Shown one piece after another: positions 9,149 to 17,240 of a stretch of DNA of 64,000 nt (position 1 is the stretch's first letter; every line of letters starts with the position of its first letter). Origin of the DNA: Dryocola sp032051265. Its GTDB lineage: Bacteria; Pseudomonadota; Gammaproteobacteria; Enterobacterales; Enterobacteriaceae. Position numbers and translations under genes: made by a program. The DNA is taken from NCBI GenBank assembly GCA_032051265.1, contig DAMBYU010000001.1, positions 682,001 through 746,000 on the forward strand, given 5' to 3'. Below the pieces are notes generated by a model. It was not told the DNA's origin and ran no database searches. It saw only the letters and a list, made by a program, of their open reading frames with translations.

Positions 9149-9448
9149 TCAGTCATCGCCTTCAATCGGATAACCCGCCCGGCGAATTGCTTCTTTGCTG
9201 TCGTTAACGCCATTGCTGTAGGCAGCCTCGATTTCGCAGACCGGGCTTGAACTGCAGGGTGGAAGGCGGACGGGCGTGGATAATTGTTTCTCTAACGTTT
9301 CGATTTTTTGCCGCGCCAGCAGCAGTTCGCCCAGAGCCTTATCGCACTGGTCAAAGCGTTTGCCGCTTGATGCTTCGCGCATTTGATGCGCATCTTGTCT
9401 GAGCCAGACGCGGATCTCTTCCAGTTGCTCATTGCTCAGCTTGTTCAT
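9149..9448 (-). CDS. Small phage-like protein of unknown function (Ea22-like)
   Basis: This 99-residue ORF has a good ribosome site (GAGGAG, 6 bases before the ATG). The N-terminus MNKLSNEQLEEI and the C-terminal pattern SNGVNDSKEAIRRAGYPI recall small lambdoid early-region proteins of the Ea22/ead type, which are often found as orphans. A short Cys/Pro patch (PPCSSSPVC, about 62-70) lies in the middle. It sits alone between fliE and yedF, where E. coli has other small genes. The function is unknown and the family call is tentative. Confidence 0.6.
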   Translation of the reverse strand: MNKLSNEQLEEIRVWLRQDAHQMREASSGKRFDQCDKALGELLLARQKIETLEKQLSTPVRLPPCSSSPVCEIEAAYSNGVNDSKEAIRRAGYPIEGDD

Positions 9449-9538
9449 AAAAGCTCCTCAGACTGAGGGGATAAGCGCAAGTCTTATTCGCCGCTAAGCC
9501 CTGCGGGGGCGAACCCTCAGGGCCGAAACTCGATCTCG

Positions 9539-9775
9539 CTAGCGCTGAATTAAATAGCGGATCGTCGGGCCATCCTGCTGAATGTCCAGCACGGTATAAC
9601 CGTGGTTTCTGGCGTCGAGCGGGATATTATTGATGGACTGAGGGCAGTCGCTGACCACCTCCAGAATCTGTCCCTTCTTTAGCTGTGGCATGGCTTCAAG
9701 CGTGGCGACCGCCGGATAAGGGCAGGGCTCGCCAACCATATCCAGACGAAAATCCGGCACGATATTCTGACTCAT
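9539..9775 (-). CDS. yedF: YedF, TusA/SirA-family sulfur-carrier-like protein
   Basis: YedF has 78 residues and is nearly identical to the E. coli protein. It carries the TusA-family signature CPYP (MVGEPCPYPAVATLEAM), where the Cys would carry a persulfide or selenium. Its start overlaps the yedE stop (9772-9775), so the two form an operon. TusA-like proteins with a YeeE/YedE membrane partner move sulfur or selenium. The physiological substrate here is not known, but the yedE-yedF pair is associated with selenium use in other bacteria. Confidence 0.95.
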   Translation of the reverse strand: MSQNIVPDFRLDMVGEPCPYPAVATLEAMPQLKKGQILEVVSDCPQSINNIPLDARNHGYTVLDIQQDGPTIRYLIQR

Positions 9776-10986
9776 ACATTCTCCTCTATGGTCTGGTTTA
9801 AGGGGACATTTTTACGCCTGAAAAAGCGTTTTTCCCAACCGACGAGCAGCAGGAAGGCGGCCAGCAGCATCAAATAAGTGAGCAGCAATCCGCCCAGCGG
9901 ACCAAAGGTGTTTAACAGGTTAATTTTATCCCAGCTGGTGGCGAGCGCAGGAGAGAGACTGTCCCAGTAATAAGCAAGAATAGTCGAGCCGATAACATTC
10001 CCCAGCCCGACCCACCAGTAATGTACCTGGCCTTCAATGGCGCGGTACATCCAGCCGGTTTCACAACCGCCCGCTAAGACGATGCCAAACCCAAACAGCA
10101 GGCCGCCTAATACCGCATTTGGACCGGCCCACATGATTTTTGCTGCCACGCCGAGCTGCACGTAGCTGAAGATGCCGATGGCGCTTACGGCCATGCCGAA
10201 AATAATGGCTTTTGCCATGTGCGTGCGCCCGGTGATCCACATATCACGAAAAGCGGAGGTAAAGCAGATTTGCGCGCGTTCAATAAGCAGGCCAAAACCT
10301 ACGCCAAACAGCATTGCCATCCCGAGCTTTGGCTGATTTATGGCGGTCAGCCCGGCCCAGCCCAGCATGCCGATAAACACCAGCACGCCGATACGGAAAC
10401 GACGTTTCGCCCGATCGGGCTTCTGCGTTAATGGCAAGGCGGCGGAGACTTTCTGTAGCTTAACCGGAATACGGAACATCGGTAACAGCGTGAAGCGTGC
10501 GCCAAACCATGAGCCCAGCGCCGTTGCCAGCGCAAAGAACCAGGCATGAAGCGAAAACTGAGGGATGCCGGTAAAGAATGCCGCCAGGTTGCAGCCCATC
10601 GCCAGACGTGCGCCGAAGCCGGCGATAATCCCACCCGCTACCGCCTGAATGATACGGATGCGGTGTTGCGGCATGCGCAGCTTAACGTTATTGGCCCAGA
10701 GCGCGGCGGCAAAGCAGCCGCCAAACATGCCGATAATCATCATGCCATCGATACGCGTCAGCGGGTTGCCATCCAGATGAATGAGTTTGTAATAACCCCA
10801 CTCTTCGGCATGCACGCCCATCAACTGCAGCAGTTGCCCGCCCCAACGGGTAAATTCCCCCGTCACGGCCCAGAAGGTACCGGTAATGCCGAAATAGTAG
10901 GTAGAAAGAATACCGGCTGCGATAACCGCAGGCATCGGCGCCCAGAATTTAATCAGGTATTGTTGTTTGAAGTGTTGCCAGGACAT
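9772..10986 (-). CDS. yedE: YedE, YeeE/YedE-family thiosulfate/selenium-type transporter
   Basis: This 404-residue polytopic membrane protein has about ten hydrophobic segments. Two YeeE/YedE half-repeats carry conserved cysteines (RLAMGCNLAAFF near 130 and LAGGCETGWMYR near 310). In the related TsuA such cysteines line the substrate path. It is the promoter-proximal gene of yedE-yedF. The ATG at 10984-10986 is preceded by a GAGG-type site. Confidence 0.93.
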   Translation of the reverse strand: MSWQHFKQQYLIKFWAPMPAVIAAGILSTYYFGITGTFWAVTGEFTRWGGQLLQLMGVHAEEWGYYKLIHLDGNPLTRIDGMMIIGMFGGCFAAALWANNVKLRMPQHRIRIIQAVAGGIIAGFGARLAMGCNLAAFFTGIPQFSLHAWFFALATALGSWFGARFTLLPMFRIPVKLQKVSAALPLTQKPDRAKRRFRIGVLVFIGMLGWAGLTAINQPKLGMAMLFGVGFGLLIERAQICFTSAFRDMWITGRTHMAKAIIFGMAVSAIGIFSYVQLGVAAKIMWAGPNAVLGGLLFGFGIVLAGGCETGWMYRAIEGQVHYWWVGLGNVIGSTILAYYWDSLSPALATSWDKINLLNTFGPLGGLLLTYLMLLAAFLLLVGWEKRFFRRKNVPLNQTIEENV

Positions 10987-11239
10987 GTGCCGCCTCTGAA
11001 CTCAGAAGGAGGTGAAAGAAGGCGGCTATTAAATCATTTTTCCTGTCGCTGCCAAACGACTGCGCCAGCACTTTGGAAAAACTTCATTTTTTAATGATTT
11101 TTGTCAAACAAGCAGACATCAGAGGTTAGCCATTACGGAGTACGGCAGGCAGCCATTATTGTTTCTGTTTCCTTTGCAACACTGGCAGGCTAAATGCTTT
11201 AATGCCAAAATTATTTTTTCTCCGCAGTCAGGATAGACG

Positions 11240-11653
11240 ATGAAGAAGGTTGCAGTTTTAGCGGCGTTGCTGGCCCTGAGTGGTTGTGTGCAGGTCGATA
11301 ATTACCGTGAAGTGGTGAAGGCTCCGGCACCCGCCGGGCTTGCGGGTTACTGGCAGTCCGAAGGGCCGCAAAGCGAGATGGTGAGTCCGGAAGCCATCGC
11401 CACGCTTGTGGTCACGCCAGAAGGGGATACGCTAGATTGCCGCCAGTGGCAACGCGTCATAGCTCTGCCGGGCAAACTGATGTTGCGTTCTGATTCGCTG
11501 TATAACGTTACAGCAAAGCGCGAGGTCTATGACGTAGAGCTTGAGGGAAATACGCTGGAGTATGCCGGTATGACGCTGAAACGCGTGGATCGTCCGACTA
11601 AAGAATGTGCTGATTACCTCGAAAAAAAACCGCTCGCTACACCGCTTCGCTAA
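11240..11653 (+). CDS. yedD: YedD lipoprotein
   Basis: YedD has 137 residues. The N-terminal signal MKKVAVLAALLALSGC ends in a lipobox (LSGC, Cys16), followed by Val-Gln, so outer-membrane sorting is expected (no Asp at +2). The rest is a compact soluble domain with C-terminal ADYLEKK. It matches the uncharacterised enterobacterial lipoprotein YedD, at the same locus between yedE and amyA. Function unknown. Confidence 0.93.
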   Translation: MKKVAVLAALLALSGCVQVDNYREVVKAPAPAGLAGYWQSEGPQSEMVSPEAIATLVVTPEGDTLDCRQWQRVIALPGKLMLRSDSLYNVTAKREVYDVELEGNTLEYAGMTLKRVDRPTKECADYLEKKPLATPLR

Positions 11654-11658
11654 CGTTC

Positions 11659-11692
11659 TTTCCCCTGAGCATCATTGCTGCTTCAGGGGAAA
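11659..11692. terminator. Bidirectional terminator between yedD and the antiporter gene
   Basis: Arms TTTCCCCTGA (11659-11668) and TCAGGGGAAA (11683-11692) form a 10-bp stem between two convergent genes. The A/T ends of the stem act as the U-tract in either direction. Confidence 0.7.
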
Positions 11693-11714
11693 TCTCCTTG
11701 TCCTGTCCCGCCGT

Positions 11715-13043
11715 CTATTGCTTTTGCTTGCGCCGTAATGCCAGTAAAGGGTTAACGGTAATACCGTGCACTATTACGCTTGCCACTACCAGCGTCAGCG
11801 CGCAGTCCATCATATAGTTGGCCTCGTCGCCACGCATACCGTGCGTCCAGGCATAAGCGATATAGTTCAGGCTCCCTATGCCGCGTATCCCGAGCCAGCT
11901 AATAGCCATTCGCTGATACGCGGGCGTTGAAACTCCCCATGTCACCGCGTATACCGCCAGCGGGCGAATGATCGCAAATAACAGCGCCGCCATAATCAGC
12001 CCGTCGGGCTGCCAGTGCTGGGCAAGGGTGATGCCCAGAATGATAATCAGCGCGGCGGCAAAAAGCCGCTCGACGGTATCGCCAAAAGAGAGGGCATCGC
12101 CGATCACAAGCCCCATTGCTTTTACGCGGGTTGTTTCTGCAAATTCGTGTCTTTGGTGCGGATTAACCGTGATTTCAGCCGGCAGCGCGTCACCGTCTTC
12201 CTCCTCGCTTTCTTCCGGAAAATAGCGCTGAACTTTAATCTCCGCGCTCCTTAACCCAACCCCTGCGGCAAAAGCGGCGAGGAAGCCTGAAGCGCCAAGC
12301 GAAAGCGCAATGGCGTAGCTAAGCGCTATCAGCGACAGGGCAATAAAATCACTCGGAGCAAACTCGCGCTGGGTATAGCGAAAATGGGTAGCCAGCAGCC
12401 CGACGGCGTACCCCAGCAGGTAGCCGGTGAAGACGCCTGCGACCAGCGCCCATATCACTTCTATCGTAAACCAGTGGGTAAGAGCGGATGTGGTCACCCC
12501 GTCGCCGCTTTCAAAAAACATCAGCGCCAGCACCAGCAGAGGCAAGGCGGTGCCGTCATTTAGCCCCGCTTCGGTGGAAAGCGACAGGCGCAGGCTGTCG
12601 TCATCGCGTGCGTCGTTGATCGCAATCAGGCTGGCCAGCACCGGGTCGGTCGGGGCGATGATCGCCGCGAAGGCAAGCGAAACGGGCCAGCTCATCCCCA
12701 GAAGGTAATGGGCGGCAATCATGATGCTGCCCACGGTCAGTAACATGGTGGGACCAGCCAGCAACACGCCCATTTTCCAGCCTGCCGACCTGAACGGTAT
12801 GCGGATTTTAAGCCCGGTCATAAACAGCGACGCCGCCATCGCCACTTCGGAAACGTGGGCGATGATGGTGGAGTATTTGACGATATCAATATTAAGCAGG
12901 TTCAGGACCCAGGGGCCGCAGACAATGCCAACCAGCAGATAGAGCCCAAAAAGAGGAACGACGCTGCGGCTGATCCAGCCATAGCTTAACGACATTACTA
13001 ACAGCAAAGCACCAGACGCGGCGGTCCAGGTTATAAAATTCAT
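11715..13043 (-). CDS. CPA1-family Na+(K+)/H+ antiporter
   Basis: This 442-residue protein has 12-13 hydrophobic segments. It carries CPA1 signatures: FAAIIAPTDPVLASL (about 124-138) and EAGLNDGTALPLLVL (about 158-172), with the Asn-Asp pair characteristic of electroneutral NhaP/NHE exchangers. A charged loop (EESEEEDGDALPAE, about 278-291) separates the halves. It exchanges monovalent cations for protons across the inner membrane. E. coli K-12 has no such gene between yedD and amyA, so it is an accessory gene here. Substrate ion unknown. Confidence 0.85.
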   Translation of the reverse strand: MNFITWTAASGALLLVMSLSYGWISRSVVPLFGLYLLVGIVCGPWVLNLLNIDIVKYSTIIAHVSEVAMAASLFMTGLKIRIPFRSAGWKMGVLLAGPTMLLTVGSIMIAAHYLLGMSWPVSLAFAAIIAPTDPVLASLIAINDARDDDSLRLSLSTEAGLNDGTALPLLVLALMFFESGDGVTTSALTHWFTIEVIWALVAGVFTGYLLGYAVGLLATHFRYTQREFAPSDFIALSLIALSYAIALSLGASGFLAAFAAGVGLRSAEIKVQRYFPEESEEEDGDALPAEITVNPHQRHEFAETTRVKAMGLVIGDALSFGDTVERLFAAALIIILGITLAQHWQPDGLIMAALLFAIIRPLAVYAVTWGVSTPAYQRMAISWLGIRGIGSLNYIAYAWTHGMRGDEANYMMDCALTLVVASVIVHGITVNPLLALRRKQKQ

Positions 13044-13140
13044 CTACAGCCTTCTTATTAATTCATTTCAGTAGCCACAGGGCTTGAGTCATGAATTTAA
13101 GCTTAGAGTAAATTTTGCGGCTTCGTAGCGGCTGGCAGAA

Positions 13141-13168
13141 TTGTCCTCTCCCGGGAAGGAGAGGACAA
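13141..13168 (-). terminator. Stem-loop downstream of amyA
   Basis: Arms TTGTCCTCTCC (13141-13151) and GGAGAGGACAA (13158-13168) make an 11-bp stem with a 6-base loop, 4 bases beyond the amyA stop. The following minus-strand bases are only moderately T-rich (ATTCTG), so termination is likely but not certain. Confidence 0.6.
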
Positions 13169-13172
13169 ACCA

Positions 13173-14660
13173 TTACAGCACGTCCTCCAGCACCCACACG
13201 CTCACGCTTCCGCCATTGCAGGTAAATGTTGCGCTGCCATTTTCATCGGTGGTGATGGTTTCTTCCCGGTTGCCCAGATAGTCCCGCCAGTTTTTGCTGC
13301 CATAATTTTCACCAAGCCCAATGGTTTTTTCACCTTCATCGCCGTTAGAGAGCACGACCACGCAGCCTGGATAGTCATCTGTGCCGCTGCGGCTGAATGC
13401 GATGCAATTTGGATGATCGAACCAGAGTGTTTGCACGCCGTGGGCGAAGCGCTCGCGGGCGTGAATCAAATCGTCTAGCTGCTCTACAATCGGCATGTCA
13501 ATGTGATAGATTTCGCCGTCACCGCCTTCATCGTCGTAGCTTGCGCCGAAAAGATCGGGATAAAACACGGAAGGGACACCGTTCTCACGCAACAGAATTA
13601 AAGCGTAGGCGAGGGGTTTAAACCACGGCTCGACGGGTGCCTCAAGCGACTGCAAAGGCTGGGTATCGTGATTGGCAACCAGCGTCATGGCATGGAACGG
13701 ATCGGCCTCCACCAGCGTGCCGGTGAAGATCTGACTCATGTCGTAATCGCAGCCCTGCTGTGAGGCCTGATGAAAGTTCATCTGCAACGGGGCGTCGAAC
13801 AGCAGCGTTTTCCCCTCCACCTGAGCGATATATTCCTGAAGTTTATCAACGCTGTGTGACCAGTATTCCGCCACGATAAACAAGGGCGTTTCAGCCACTT
13901 CCTGAACGTGCTCTATCCACTCTTTATAGAACCAGGCGGGGATATGTTTGACGGCATCAAGACGAAAACCGTCGCAGCCGGTTTCTTGCATTACCCAGCG
14001 TGCCCAGTATTTGATCTCTTCCGTCACCGCGTGATTGCGGAAATCGATATTGCTGCCCATCAAATAATCGAAGTTTCCCAGCTCGTCATTCACCTGCTCG
14101 TTCCAGCCCTCGCCGGTGTAATCATTGATGATTTTAAAGACGCCTTCTTCGTCGGGATTTTCGATATGGTCTACGCCGCTAAAGCATTTGTAGTCCCAGA
14201 TGAAGCGGGAATATTTGCCCTCGCGGACAGGGAAGGTGTAGCGCGTCCAGGCCTCACACTCGATGACCTCGTCGTCGATTTCATTACGGTTGTCTGCATT
14301 GACGCGGTTAACGCGAATGTGTTCTTTCTCATCCGCGCCCATTTTGTGGTTCACCACAACATCCAGCAATACCGCAATGTTGTTGTCTTTAAGCGCCTTA
14401 ACGGCGGCCAGAAGCTGCGCTTTATCGCCATATTTGGTGGCGACACTGCCTTTTTGATCAAATTCGCCAAGATCGAAGAGATCGTAAACATCGTAGCCAA
14501 CAGAGTGTCCGCCCGAGCTGCCTTTGCAAGCCGGGGGTAACCAGACCATATTGATGCCGATTTCATTAAGATTGGGTGCCAGCGCTTCCACTTCAGACCA
14601 CAGCTCACCGCCGCCGGGTGAGTACCAGTGAAAGCATTGCAACAACGTCGGATTACGCAT
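13173..14660 (-). CDS. amyA: AmyA, cytoplasmic alpha-amylase (GH13)
   Basis: The start at 14660 (MRNPTLLQCFHWY) is chosen because it matches the E. coli start and gives the same 495 residues; the frame is open for 51 more codons upstream without similarity. GH13 motifs are VVNHKM, the nucleophile region GFRLDAVKH, the acid/base VAEYW and NHDTQP. There is no signal peptide, consistent with cytoplasmic action on maltodextrins or glycogen-derived glucans. It lies beside fliT, as in E. coli. Confidence 0.97.
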   Translation of the reverse strand: MRNPTLLQCFHWYSPGGGELWSEVEALAPNLNEIGINMVWLPPACKGSSGGHSVGYDVYDLFDLGEFDQKGSVATKYGDKAQLLAAVKALKDNNIAVLLDVVVNHKMGADEKEHIRVNRVNADNRNEIDDEVIECEAWTRYTFPVREGKYSRFIWDYKCFSGVDHIENPDEEGVFKIINDYTGEGWNEQVNDELGNFDYLMGSNIDFRNHAVTEEIKYWARWVMQETGCDGFRLDAVKHIPAWFYKEWIEHVQEVAETPLFIVAEYWSHSVDKLQEYIAQVEGKTLLFDAPLQMNFHQASQQGCDYDMSQIFTGTLVEADPFHAMTLVANHDTQPLQSLEAPVEPWFKPLAYALILLRENGVPSVFYPDLFGASYDDEGGDGEIYHIDMPIVEQLDDLIHARERFAHGVQTLWFDHPNCIAFSRSGTDDYPGCVVVLSNGDEGEKTIGLGENYGSKNWRDYLGNREETITTDENGSATFTCNGGSVSVWVLEDVL

Positions 14661-14754
14661 TTTCAGGTTCCATGAGAAAAGGATCTCAATTATGGATGAT
14701 ATGCCTGGAAATGCATGGTGCGAAAAAGCTCCTTCTTTGTCGCACCTCAAGGAA

Positions 14755-15129
14755 TCAGGGGAGGGTATCCAGTTTGTCCTGCGGCGCCAGAATATGTCCA
14801 CCTTGTTTGCCATAGGTGGTTAACACTGATTTTTGCATGGAAGATTGTCCCACCAGCCTGGCAAGCTCGGTCATACGCGCCTGCAGCAGACGCTTAACTT
14901 CGCTTTCATTGGAAAGGATGGCGCGGAGCACGGGTCGAAGCTGCTCCTGCGTTTGCGCTGAAGGCTGAATATCCTGCATGAATTGAGTCAGCTTATGCAC
15001 CGCATTAACGTAATCCATTTCACTGGCGATTAATTCGTCCCACAATCCCTGGCGGGCGAGCTGCAGCATCATCTTACTTTTTTCCAGTAATTGCTGATAG
15101 AGGGTATACAGTTGCGGTGCATGGCTCAT
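14755..15129 (-). CDS. fliT: FliT, FliD export chaperone and FlhDC inhibitor
   Basis: FliT has 124 residues (E. coli 121) and is helical throughout. It is the chaperone for the filament cap FliD; after FliD is exported, free FliT binds FlhC and dampens class II transcription. Its start overlaps the fliS stop by 1 base, in the fliDST operon driven by the sigma-28 promoter at 17018-17044. Confidence 0.95.
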   Translation of the reverse strand: MSHAPQLYTLYQQLLEKSKMMLQLARQGLWDELIASEMDYVNAVHKLTQFMQDIQPSAQTQEQLRPVLRAILSNESEVKRLLQARMTELARLVGQSSMQKSVLTTYGKQGGHILAPQDKLDTLP

Positions 15130-15539
15130 TAGACTGCGTCCCGAGTGTGATTAGGCGCCTGAGCGACCTCTTTCCAGGCATCTGCAATGTTTCTCAGCAG
15201 GTTCTCGACCTCTTCGATCGCGCTGACATCATTACGTAAATTGGCCTGAAGGAGACGTCGTACCATATAAGCATAAAGTGAGAACAGATTCTGAGTCAGT
15301 TCATCGCCGCTCTCTTCGTCGATCCCGCTTTTAAGCCCGTTTTCAATGATGTTGATGGCTTTAGAGAGTGAAAGTCCTTTCCCTTCCAGATTGCCGTCCT
15401 GCAAAAAAAGACGAGCGCGTACTAACGCGCTGAGTGCGCCATCAAACAACATGGTGACCAGTTGCTGTTGGCTGGCGCTCATGACTGCGCTTTCAACCCC
15501 GATTTTTGCGTAGGCCTGAGTGCCTTTTGCGCCGTACAT
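15129..15539 (-). CDS. fliS: FliS, flagellin export chaperone
   Basis: FliS has 136 residues, with the conserved N-terminus MYGAKGTQAYAKIGVES and the four-helix FliS fold. It binds the C-terminal D0 helix of FliC in the cytoplasm, prevents premature polymerisation and delivers flagellin to FlhA. It is 17 bases downstream of fliD. Confidence 0.97.
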   Translation of the reverse strand: MYGAKGTQAYAKIGVESAVMSASQQQLVTMLFDGALSALVRARLFLQDGNLEGKGLSLSKAINIIENGLKSGIDEESGDELTQNLFSLYAYMVRRLLQANLRNDVSAIEEVENLLRNIADAWKEVAQAPNHTRDAV

Positions 15540-15556
15540 GTCTGCTCCTGGATTAC

Positions 15557-16975
15557 TTATTTGTTGTTACTGGTAGATTCGAACTGCTGCGTCAGATAGC
15601 TGCTGGTGGAGTTCAGCGAGTTCATCAGGACATCCAGCTGGGTAAATTGCTCTTTGTAACGAGCCACTAATGTGTCGATGCGGTCGCTGGCGGCGTTGTA
15701 CTGTTCGGTGAGATTGTTCAGCGTTTTGCTCACGCCGTCTTTCGCCGCCTGGATAATCCCGGTGGTAGAGAGCCAGTTGGTCAGGTTATTGCTGATGACA
15801 GTGGTAATACCGGTGGCTTTACCGTCGCCGACAATCATATCTTTAACCCCGGAAGCATCTTTTTTCAGCGCTGCTGCCAGTTTGTCGTCATCCACTTCTA
15901 ATTTGCCGGTACTCGGGTCAGAAGTGACGCCAATCTGTGCCAGCGTCTTGAATGCCGCACTGCCCGACGTATTAGTGAGCAAGCCTTTGAGCTGCGTCTG
16001 GATAGTACGTAAAGTCGTGTCGCCAAGCAGCGCGCCGTTATTGGTGCTCTGAGTGTCAGAACCTTTATCTACGGCGGTGTATTTGGTTAAGCTGCTGAAG
16101 GTGTCCTGTAATGAGTTATAGGCGTCGACCCAGTCGTTAATGGCTTTTTCAGCTTTCGAGTTATCTTTGGTAATGGTCAGCGTCTGGTTGCCGGTAGTGA
16201 CATTGTTCAGATTAAGGGTGATGTCTTCCAGCGCATCGCTGATGGTATTGCTGCTATTGACGATTTTAATGTTGTTAACCGTCAGCTCGGCATTTTGTGC
16301 GGTAACGCTCTCTTCCATGCCGTTACCGGCATCGGTGCTTGTGCCGTTATAGCCCATAAAGGCCTGCAGGGCGCTGTCGCTGTCCTCGCTGAAGCTCAGG
16401 GACATCGCGTTGTCGCTGCCGGTATCATCTGAGGTCACCGACAGGCGGTACTCACCGTTTCCGACGTTGATAATACTGGCGCTGACGCCGGCTTTAGCAT
16501 TATTGATGGCGTCGCGAATGCCGGTCAGCGAGGAGTTAGCCGCGCTGATATCGATGTTGACCGGCTTTTTATCGCCGCCCTGCTGGATGGTTAGCACGCT
16601 GTCGCCGGTGGCGATGGCCGCTTTGCTGTCGGTCTGAGAGTTTTTGGTGGTCAGCGTCTGCGCCTGCGCCAGCTGAGTCACGCTAATCGTATATTTTCCG
16701 GCAACTGCACTGCCGGTAGTGGTGGCACTGAACGCCGTGCTGCTACTGGTGGTTGACGTGGCGGTAAACAAGTCGGCTTTGTTCAACGCGGTATTGGCGG
16801 TCTGGAAGGTTTCCAGCGCGCTTTTTAACGTGCCGTAGGCGCTCAGTTTGGAGGTATAAGAGGTTTGCTGAGTCGAAATTGGCGTCAGCGTGGATTTTTC
16901 CGCCGCCTCCAGGCTGTCCAGTATGCTGCTCAGATCCAGGCCCGACCCGACTCCCAGCGTTGAAATACTTGCCAT
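15557..16975 (-). CDS. fliD: FliD, filament cap protein (HAP2)
   Basis: FliD has 472 residues (E. coli 468). Conserved N-terminal (MASISTLGVGSGLDLSSILD) and C-terminal (coiled coil, YKEQFTQLDVLMNSLNSTSS) segments flank a variable surface-exposed middle. It caps the growing filament and folds arriving flagellin. It is the first gene of fliDST, divergent from fliC, with its own sigma-28 promoter. Confidence 0.97.
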   Translation of the reverse strand: MASISTLGVGSGLDLSSILDSLEAAEKSTLTPISTQQTSYTSKLSAYGTLKSALETFQTANTALNKADLFTATSTTSSSTAFSATTTGSAVAGKYTISVTQLAQAQTLTTKNSQTDSKAAIATGDSVLTIQQGGDKKPVNIDISAANSSLTGIRDAINNAKAGVSASIINVGNGEYRLSVTSDDTGSDNAMSLSFSEDSDSALQAFMGYNGTSTDAGNGMEESVTAQNAELTVNNIKIVNSSNTISDALEDITLNLNNVTTGNQTLTITKDNSKAEKAINDWVDAYNSLQDTFSSLTKYTAVDKGSDTQSTNNGALLGDTTLRTIQTQLKGLLTNTSGSAAFKTLAQIGVTSDPSTGKLEVDDDKLAAALKKDASGVKDMIVGDGKATGITTVISNNLTNWLSTTGIIQAAKDGVSKTLNNLTEQYNAASDRIDTLVARYKEQFTQLDVLMNSLNSTSSYLTQQFESTSNNK

Positions 16976-17017
16976 AACTATTCCTTAATGTATCGACGCA
17001 TAAAATGAATACCGGGA

Positions 17018-17044
17018 TTATCGGCCTGAATAGCGCAAAGTTTA
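17018..17044 (-). promoter_or_regulatory. Sigma-28 (FliA) promoter of fliDST
   Basis: On the minus strand the sequence reads TAAACTTT (17044-17037), 11 bases, then GCCGATAA (17025-17018). This is one mismatch from TAAAGTTT-N11-GCCGATAA, and it lies 43 bases upstream of the fliD ATG. Confidence 0.9.
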
Positions 17045-17136
17045 CGGTTAATTTCTTTTTTTTAATGGGAAGAATAGCGGCAAGGGGAAAGAGTATTTCT
17101 GGCGCTAAAAATTATTCGGGGCGGCGAAAAAAATGC

Positions 17137-17163
17137 TAAAGGTTGTTGGTGACCAGACGATAA
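17137..17163 (+). promoter_or_regulatory. Sigma-28 (FliA) promoter of fliC
   Basis: TAAAGGTT (17137-17144), an 11-base spacer, then GACGATAA (17156-17163) gives two mismatches from the sigma-28 consensus. The fliC ATG is 77 bases further on, giving the usual leader of about 65-70 bases, with a GGAAAC ribosome site at the end. Confidence 0.9.
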
Positions 17164-17240
17164 CAGGTTTAACGGCGACGAAGCCGAGGGGTGGAAACCC
17201 AATCACGTAAACCGTAGATTTGAACACAGGAAACTAAATC

